Translations under genes and position numbers: made by a program
The notes under the pieces: model-generated
Told to the model about the DNA's origin: nothing
Seen by the model: only the letters and a program-made list of their open reading frames with translations
The model's database searches: none
In this document: positions 57,940-64,000 of the stretch, piece after piece
How the letters are laid out: every line of letters starts with the position of its first letter
Position numbering within the stretch: the stretch's first letter is position 1
Assembly (NCBI GenBank): GCA_031308135.1
Contig: JAHLJT010008756.1
Location: forward strand, 77,595,081 to 77,659,080
Direction: 5' to 3'
DNA: 64,000 bases
Origin: Acheta domesticus
Lineage: Eukaryota > Arthropoda > Insecta > Orthoptera > Gryllidae

Positions 57940-58110
57940 ATCTCCGCCAACGCCTTCAGCGCGGCCGCCCGACCGCTGCGCCGGGCTGCTGACGCGAAGT
58001 GCTCGACTCGATGGCTCCGTGCCTTGTACGGGACGCCGCTGCCAACCTCTCGATTTTGTCGTTAAAACTGCCGCTCGGCCGCCGCGGCGGCCGCCGAGCA
58101 TACCCACGGC
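57940..58110. other. CpG-rich block with palindrome
   Basis: Contains the perfect 16 bp palindrome GGCCGCCGCGGCGGCC (58,077-58,092) and GCGGCCGC near 57,960. The frames at 57,808-58,065 (+) and 57,956-58,246 (-) are not recognised. A compact CpG-type promoter is possible and unproven. Confidence 0.4.
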
Positions 58111-58114
58111 CGTG

Positions 58115-59575
58115 CGTGTCTTGGGCAGCGAAAAGTAGAACAGCTGAAAGACTAGTTTTTGCGAGAAAATAAAGGCAACGCGTGGTCGCTAATCGCAAAC
58201 GCTCTTGGTTCGTTTGTTGTCGATGGCCGGTCTGAAAATACTGCACGCAGATCTCTACATCTCATGTTTTCAGTCTTGCATCCATTCTCGATTACCCAAC
58301 AAAACTTATATTTATTTCGTCATACGTTGTATGTTGATAAAGTGTTCCACAAACGTCGGTTACAAATGGTTCACGACAGATATTCTGTGTTTAGACATTT
58401 GAAAAGAACGTGGTCAGTGTTCCTCGTGCAAAAGTTCTGCATTCAATACATGGTTGACGAAGATTGAGGTTAAGGGCTAAAAGCAATGAGCATAAGGCTG
58501 CCACCGCACTTTCAACATGTTCTCGAGGAATGGCAACAATAATTTGGCCTTTACGTGGAACATTCTACAAAATAATAATTTGAACTTATTAATTTCAATT
58601 TCATAAGCAATGCAAATAGAAACATGTTTTTTTTCGTAGTATACATAAGACGTGAAGCTAAAAGCAGATATTTACAGTTGTGAATGTGCTATATTTATCA
58701 GGTAAATATAGTATATTAAAAACTACCCCGTAGTTTTCTTTATAAAACTCCACATTACTCTACCTATTGTATTGATACTGATAAGTATTGTTCGAGAAAA
58801 GAACCTGTTAAATTTACAAATTTTATATTTAATTATTTAATCATCTCACAAAAAATATAGCGTGTTCTGATACTTGAATGAGGTATTTATTTATGAACAG
58901 ATCATATTTGTGTGTAGTTGGTAGTAATAAAATCCAGAATTTTTGCATACTAGCCGATATGATTTGTTTTAAAATCAAATTTTCATACGAAATACTTCTG
59001 AAAAGATCTGTTTCAAAAAAATGGTAATTAACTTCAAGTTCAATGTCGTGCTATAAAATTCACAAATCAGCAAAATTCGAGGTAACTTTTAAAATAATAA
59101 AATTTTTGAACGAATAGAAATATACTTTGTGTTTCTTCACTTATAAAGATATTAGTAACATTAAGTTTATTCCAAATATTCTTCATTACATATTATCTAT
59201 ACGTCAGAAGATTACGATAGATGAGAGGGAATCGACGAAACTAAGTTGATTAGTTGTAATTCAAAATTTCATAATTTATGAATAATACTGAAGTCTCTTA
59301 AATACACAAATAACAATAAGCATAGTAGAAGTATTCTTAAAAATATCTATAATCAAACAAATGTCAACGAGGAATTGTCAATTCCTTGTTGCAACAAAGC
59401 AATACTGCGATTTTTCTAACTCTGCCTCTCGAGGCCCGTCTTCACGATGGAATATGTCACGATATTTCGCGTCATTCTCTGTTTTGCCGCTAAATATCGC
59501 ACGATTGCGACCGTAGCGTATCAAGCAGTGCTTGCGGATCTGCGAAGGAAAAAAATAGGCTAATAGGCAAAAATC
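58115..59575. other. AT-rich DNA, no supported gene
   Basis: A 102-codon + frame at 58,159-58,467 is open but not recognised and has no clear donor at its end. Confidence 0.5.
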
Positions 59576-59579
59576 CGCA

Positions 59580-59910
59580 GCTTTTTGATGAGGGAGGGGC
59601 AACGCCGCCTGCTCCAGGCCGCCGAGCGGTGCGGTGGTCAGGGCACGCACGAGATATGACGAGGCTCGGAATAGCTGACAGGCGCGGCTCGCCGGAGGCG
59701 GCGGCAGCGGGGAAGGCGAACGCGAAGGTGGTGGAGAGGAGGTTGTGGCGGTGGTAGTGAGATGGAGGAACCCATGTGGCGGCAATGGAAGAGAAAAACG
59801 ACGGAGACGGAGAGCGAGAGGAAGAGGCAGCGAGAGTGAGAGGGAACGAGAGAAACAATGAGAGAGAGAATAAGGAGAGTGAGAGAGAGAGAAAGAGAGA
59901 GAGGAGTACT
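59580..59910. repeat. GC-rich block grading into GAGA purine repeat
   Basis: GGCGGCGG and GGTGG units at 59,600-59,770 are followed by GAGAGAG-type purine repeat to 59,910. The frames here follow this composition. Confidence 0.6.
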
Positions 59911-60049
59911 GTCGACGGTCAGCAATTAATAACGAGTCTGGTGAAGTTCAAGAATATATTACGAAGAAGGCGATGTATCAATGGTGGTAATATGGTCGAG
60001 ATACCGCAATGATTGTGAAAGGACAACGATGAGGTGGCAATAGTGATGG

Positions 60050-60660
60050 GATAATGGGGGTGGGGTTGACAACAGGGGATCAAGGCGGAGTGGGGCGGGG
60101 AAGGCAACATGGGCGATGGAATTTGAGGGTGGACCGAATCGAATTTGAGGGTGGAGATGGAAGCGGGTGTGCGGTGAAGCTTGGCGGAGCACGGCTGGGT
60201 GCGGTGGGACGAGATGTGGTGGGACGGGGCGGGGTAGGGCGGAGTTAGGCGGGGTTAGGCGGGGTTAGGCGGGACTTGGGGGGACTTGGCGGGGCTTGGC
60301 AAGGCTTGGCGTGGCGTGGCGGGGTGGTGTAGCGGGGAGTCAGGGTGTGGCAAGTAGGGAGAGGGGAGGGGAGTGGCGGGAGGAGCGGGGAGGAGAGGGG
60401 AGGGGCAAGGCGGGACTTGGCGGGGCTTGGCGAGGCTTGGCGTGGGTGGTGTAGCGGGGAGTCAGGGTGTGGCAAGAAGGGAGAGGGGAGGGGAGGGGAG
60501 TGGCGGGAGGAGCGGGGAGGAGAGGGGCGGGGCGGGGAGGAGAGGGGCGGGGCGGGGAGGAGAGGGGCGGGGCGAGACGGGGCAGGGAGTGGCGAGGCGG
60601 GGTGGGGCGGGACGGAGCGGGACTGGGCTGGGCTCACCAGCGAAGCCCAGACACCCGGCC
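60050..60660. repeat. G-rich compound minisatellite
   Basis: Decamers GGCGGGGTTA and GGCGGGGCTT dominate at 60,230-60,310. A 131 bp segment (60,281-60,411) is then duplicated in tandem (60,412 onward), sharing GTGTAGCGGGGAGTCAGGGT. Three perfect copies of a 20 bp unit GGGGAGGAGAGGGGCGGGGC follow (60,514-60,573). Long frames on both strands are artefacts. Confidence 0.9.
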
Positions 60661-61084
60661 GACTTGAAGGCCGGGCTGTGTGCAACCTGAGACGGCAAAG
60701 CAGCCGGCCAGAGTCGTACCCATCGATCAACTGCTACGCAGAGAGACTGAGAGTACAAACGAAGGAGTCCGCTCAACGGAACAGCAGAGAAGAGAAATGC
60801 GCATGCGGTGCCTCAACATGTTTTCAGAGCAATCAGTTCATTTGTTTGCCTCACCGCAACAGTTAATGACACGTGCATTCTATTCCATGGAATAAAAGTT
60901 CTGAACCTACGTGTATGTAACTAATATTAGAAACAAGGAGTCATGGAGGAGGCCAAGTAGATTAACATGATTCGTTTTTTAGAGGATAAAATGTAAAACA
61001 TGAGTGAATGGGTCTTCTTTATTCATCGAAATGAGGTGACCCCCTCCCCGCAGCAGGAAATTAATATAGTAATCAATATTTCTT

Positions 61085-61420
61085 AAACAGAAAGACCAAA
61101 AGAAAGAGAAAGAACAAAAGAGAAAAAGGAAGAGAGAGAAAGGGATAGAGAGAAAGGGAAAGAGGGAAAGGGAGAGAGGGAAAGTGAGAGAGGGAAAGGG
61201 AGAGAGGGAGGGGAGAGAGGGAAAGGGAGAGAGGGAAAGGGAGAGAGGGAAAGGGAGAGAGGGAAAGGGAGAGAGGGAAAGGAAGAGAGGGAAAGGGAGA
61301 GAGGGAAAGGGAGAGAGGGAAAGGGATAGAAAGAAAGGGATAGAAAGAAAGGGAGAGAGAGAAAAGTAGAGAGAGAGAAGTAGAGAGAGAAAAGGGGAGA
61401 GAAAGCGAAAGAGATAAACA
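61085..61420. repeat. 14 bp purine minisatellite AGAGAGGGAAAGGG
   Basis: More than ten units with small variants, flanked by GAGAAAG repeats. The - strand Ser/Leu/Pro/Phe frame (126 codons) is an artefact. It lies about 300 bp upstream of the candidate gene. Confidence 0.93.
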
Positions 61421-61726
61421 GCTGATATTTAAATAATTTTTAAACATACGCAATTTGAAATCTAATTTACGGTTAAAACGATCACGAAAAGTATCGATTT
61501 ATGAACTAGTCTGATTGTATACAAGCCAATTTTATCGAAGAGGATAGACTTAAACATGAAACCTGTAATTACGTAATATTTGGTTCACAGGTGCATTAGG
61601 ACTTCATTCTAAGAATGATGTCCCACGCTTGGCAATATTAGGTTAGTGTAGGCAACAAAAATCACGAATTCCTGCTGCATCTCTGAGGCACAGCATACGC
61701 CAAGTTTCCGTTCTTTCAATTTTCAG

Positions 61727-62150
61727 CAGATCGTTCTAAATGGAGCAGCTTCTGTCGGACAGAAGATCGCAAGTTAACTCAGATAATAAACGCAAGAAAC
61801 TCTCTGGCTTGATCAAACGAGCTCAAGAGGTATTCAAATCAAATTCATGGAGTGCCGGACAACATTCCTTTGAAAATATCGACAAGATTTATTCCGACAG
61901 ATACAAGTCACGACAAGTCGAATCAGAGGTTCATTTTGTAGTGGATTTCCATTCTCGTGTTTCTTTAACTAGGAAACCGATGGAATTCGAACGATGTAGT
62001 AAATTGAGAAGAGAGAGTCAGGTGAATAATGTACTGTTCTGCTCGGAAGTAGATATTTCTCACGATGAACTTTCTCACCATCTGTTAAGGATAACTTTTG
62101 ATAAAGTGAACTCTTCAGTTAACCCAGTTAACTCTTACTCTAACTCTTTG
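61727..62150 (+). CDS. candidate coding exon, unknown protein (137 codons, from 61,740)
   Basis: A pyrimidine-rich acceptor (TTCTTTCAATTTTCAG, ending 61,726) is followed after 13 bases by the ATG at 61,740. An in-frame TAA sits immediately before this ATG, so it is the first possible start. The frame runs 137 codons to a strong donor, TTG|GTAAGT (62,150/62,151), in phase 0; unspliced it would stop at 62,219. The product is unrecognised. It has a basic segment at residues 17-27 (KRKK then IKR), a charged middle and a Ser/Asn-rich end (residues 124-137). Composition is balanced, unlike the repeat-derived frames elsewhere. No signal peptide or membrane segment is visible. The combination of length, acceptor and donor in AT-rich DNA is the best gene evidence in the window, but it is inference. 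Confidence 0.45.
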
Positions 62151-62655
62151 GTAAGTTCACCAAAAACGCAGACAAAAATATTTATTTGTAATTTCCAACG
62201 AAAGTTTTTTTTCGTTTAAAAATGATAACTTCTAATATAAAGACTTAGATTCGAATACAAGTTAAAATAGAGAGTATATGAACAAATAACAAAGTTCGTA
62301 AATCAACAGTATATCTAGGCTAAAATTTGAGGGAGTTTACCAATATCTACATAAATTTAATTTACGCACGGTTGAATATTCATAGGATATCTTGTGGAAT
62401 AACGCTAAAATTCTTCTTTTTAAAAATAATTAAACAATATTCTTATACGGTGTATTAGTGCTTCATAAGAGAGTTTCGATGTATTAATGAACAGCTTACT
62501 TCGTTTAAGCCATAATATGAGTGAGGCCACTTCCACTAGAGCCCTCAATTACAATTTATGTAATATATGTGCTTGAGGTGATTTAGAGGAATGGTAGACA
62601 GTAGAGTTCTCTGAGTCAAGAATGTGGTTTTCTTGACATTTGTATCCTTTTTCAG

Positions 62656-62775
62656 TTTGAAATTCTTCTTGGGTTAAATTTTACCAAACTTCATATCATT
62701 ATATCCGAGGATCAAGCTTTATTTCCAGTTGCTTGTTTGTATACATTAATTTCATTAAGTACTACACATAATTAA
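62656..62775 (+). CDS. candidate terminal exon of the same gene (39 codons plus stop)
   Basis: The acceptor TATCCTTTTTCAG ends at 62,655, leaving a 505 bp intron. Continuing in phase 0, the frame reads 39 codons from FEILLG to a TAA at 62,773-62,775, giving a 176-residue protein in all. The end is hydrophobic (FPVACLYTLISL), which could be a short membrane-associated tail. An AATAAA follows about 100 bp later. Other acceptors are possible, and AT-rich DNA makes chance splice sites common, so this half of the model is weaker than the first exon. Confidence 0.3.
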   Translation, partial: FEILLGLNFTKLHIIISEDQALFPVACLYTLISLSTTHN

Positions 62776-62877
62776 AAGTGTCATTAAAGAATTTTCTGAT
62801 ATTTATAACATACTTTTCGAGGTCTCGTTGAAACTCGGAAAATATACGACTAACATTCATTAACTAAATAATATGTC

Positions 62878-62883
62878 AATAAA
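62878..62883 (+). terminator. possible polyadenylation signal
   Basis: AATAAA about 103 bp after the proposed stop codon. This hexamer is frequent by chance in AT-rich DNA, so it only supports the gene model weakly. Confidence 0.25.
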
Positions 62884-63955
62884 TATTGTCAGAAATCAGA
62901 TTCCTTGGATCTAAAACTATATCACCAAATAAGTATCGAATATGTTAAGAACAAACGTTGAAAGTTAACTGTCTGAATAGTGTAGTCAATGTCATTAGAA
63001 TTGGATAACTATTCCATACGTGAGAGCAAGCCATACTTGGGCCAATTCAAGACTTCCACCTTAAAGAAGAAATTACGGCAGTCGCTGAGAGAAGATATAC
63101 GATAACAATTAGAATACTTAAGTGCCTATGGAAATAAGACCAAAGCAGGAAACTAGACAGGACCATTTTACGCACGGTTGAATGTTAATAAGACAACTAC
63201 TAGGAGTATTTTATGTTTAATTTTAACACATCAATATGAATGTTAGAAACAGTTTTATTTGCTTCCCACAATGGCCGAACTGACATCTTAAGGGGTCCTA
63301 CGCATAACCGAACACTATGTGCTCCATTAAAATTTAAAAAACGTCCTTTTTGTTGTAACGGAATAATATGTGGAATCAATATGACGTCAATAAGCTTTTT
63401 TCTGATTAGAAGCTATTTATGAGTAATAAGAAATAAGCACGTATTTTGAAATTAATTTACAATTTATTGATTCTTACTAGCCAAAGAACGACTAACAAAT
63501 CAATTTTAAGAATTTGCTCCATGAAGTTCACCACTTCGGACTTCAATGGTGAATATTTTAAATGCCAAATTTGCCACTATTTAAAAAATTCGATATACTA
63601 TTTCACGTACTGATTGGTGTATATAGTTTAAGAATGTATTAGGGCGTGATTGTAAAATAAAATAAAAATGGAAGAAGCGAGAACATTACAAGGGAGTTTT
63701 GAACAAATATAATATTTTTGTTTGTAACTAAAGTAGGCCCAAAGAGGCCCTGTAAAATCAGTTGTAGTATAGTAATAACTTAATTATAAGATAGTTTATT
63801 TAAGACAGGCCCTGCCGCTACTCTAAAAGCGCAATTGTCTACAGTTATTGATCCCTTAGTAATTGAATAAACTCCCGTCTTTTCAGGGATACTGAAAGGG
63901 GAAAATTAAAAAAAAAGAAGTCGCCTTTAGTTGAAATACCGGCACGCCATTGGTA
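62884..63955. other. AT-rich DNA, nothing recognised
   Basis: A 17 bp sequence TTTACGCACGGTTGAAT at about 62,361 (inside the proposed intron) recurs here at about 63,168. No other structure is visible. Confidence 0.6.
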
Positions 63956-63959
63956 ACAG

Positions 63960-64000
63960 CTCTGGCGGTTGGTCGGCGGGGTGGGCGAGGAGGAGGGTGG
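63960..64000. other. start of a G-rich block at the window edge
   Basis: GGCGGTTGGTCGGCGGGGTG and following GGAGG units suggest another G-rich tandem repeat that continues past the window. Confidence 0.4.

Overview
This is a gene-poor piece of a eukaryotic nuclear genome. There are no operons, no bacterial-type genes and no rRNA. Most of the sequence is AT-rich, non-coding DNA, interrupted by sharply bounded GC-rich islands and by many repeats. The repeats include several tRNA-derived SINE copies, non-autonomous DNA transposons (hAT, PIF/Harbinger-like and TA-target types) and a range of micro- and minisatellites. This fits a large-genome arthropod, most likely an insect, but that is inference: no conserved gene here fixes the taxon. 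Nearly all long open frames lie on GC-rich or purine-rich tandem repeats whose period keeps frames open, so I do not treat them as genes.

Left third (1-22 kb). It holds AT-rich DNA and G-rich minisatellites at 3.4-4.6 kb, and a C-rich repeat at 5.7 kb. A SINE inserted inside another SINE lies at 12.0-13.1 kb, with a recognisable target duplication. A four-copy ~110 bp tandem repeat lies at 15.0-15.4 kb, a polypurine tract at 17.8-18.2 kb, and a 61 bp direct repeat pair at 21.0 and 21.9 kb.

Middle (22-46 kb). A complete SINE with a perfect 14 bp target duplication lies at 22.8-23.4 kb. A TA-flanked MITE is at 25.3 kb. A 1.27 kb hAT-type element with a perfect 8 bp duplication is at 29.1-30.3 kb, followed by a GGC-type minisatellite. 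A 10 bp minisatellite sits at 38.1-38.4 kb, next to a PIF/Harbinger-like element with 37 bp termini. Two further tRNA-derived SINEs, a GCC minisatellite with higher-order structure at 40.7-41.2 kb and a 12 bp minisatellite at 43.8-44.1 kb complete this part.

Right third (46-64 kb). A large inverted repeat at 50.1-52.7 kb has two ~620 bp arms that are almost identical, around a 1.3 kb centre. Then come a truncated SINE, CpG-rich blocks and G-rich tandem repeats (55.8, 56.1, 58.0, 60.1-60.7 kb), and a 14 bp purine minisatellite at 61.1-61.4 kb. The one credible gene candidate is at 61.7-62.8 kb. A splice acceptor precedes an ATG exon of 137 codons that ends at a strong GTAAGT donor. A second acceptor 505 bp downstream continues in phase for 39 codons to a stop, followed by AATAAA. 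I do not recognise the protein.

I found no convincing new molecular system. The items most worth checking are the candidate two-exon gene, the inverted repeat with homogenised arms, the nested SINE pair and the three DNA transposons with intact ends.
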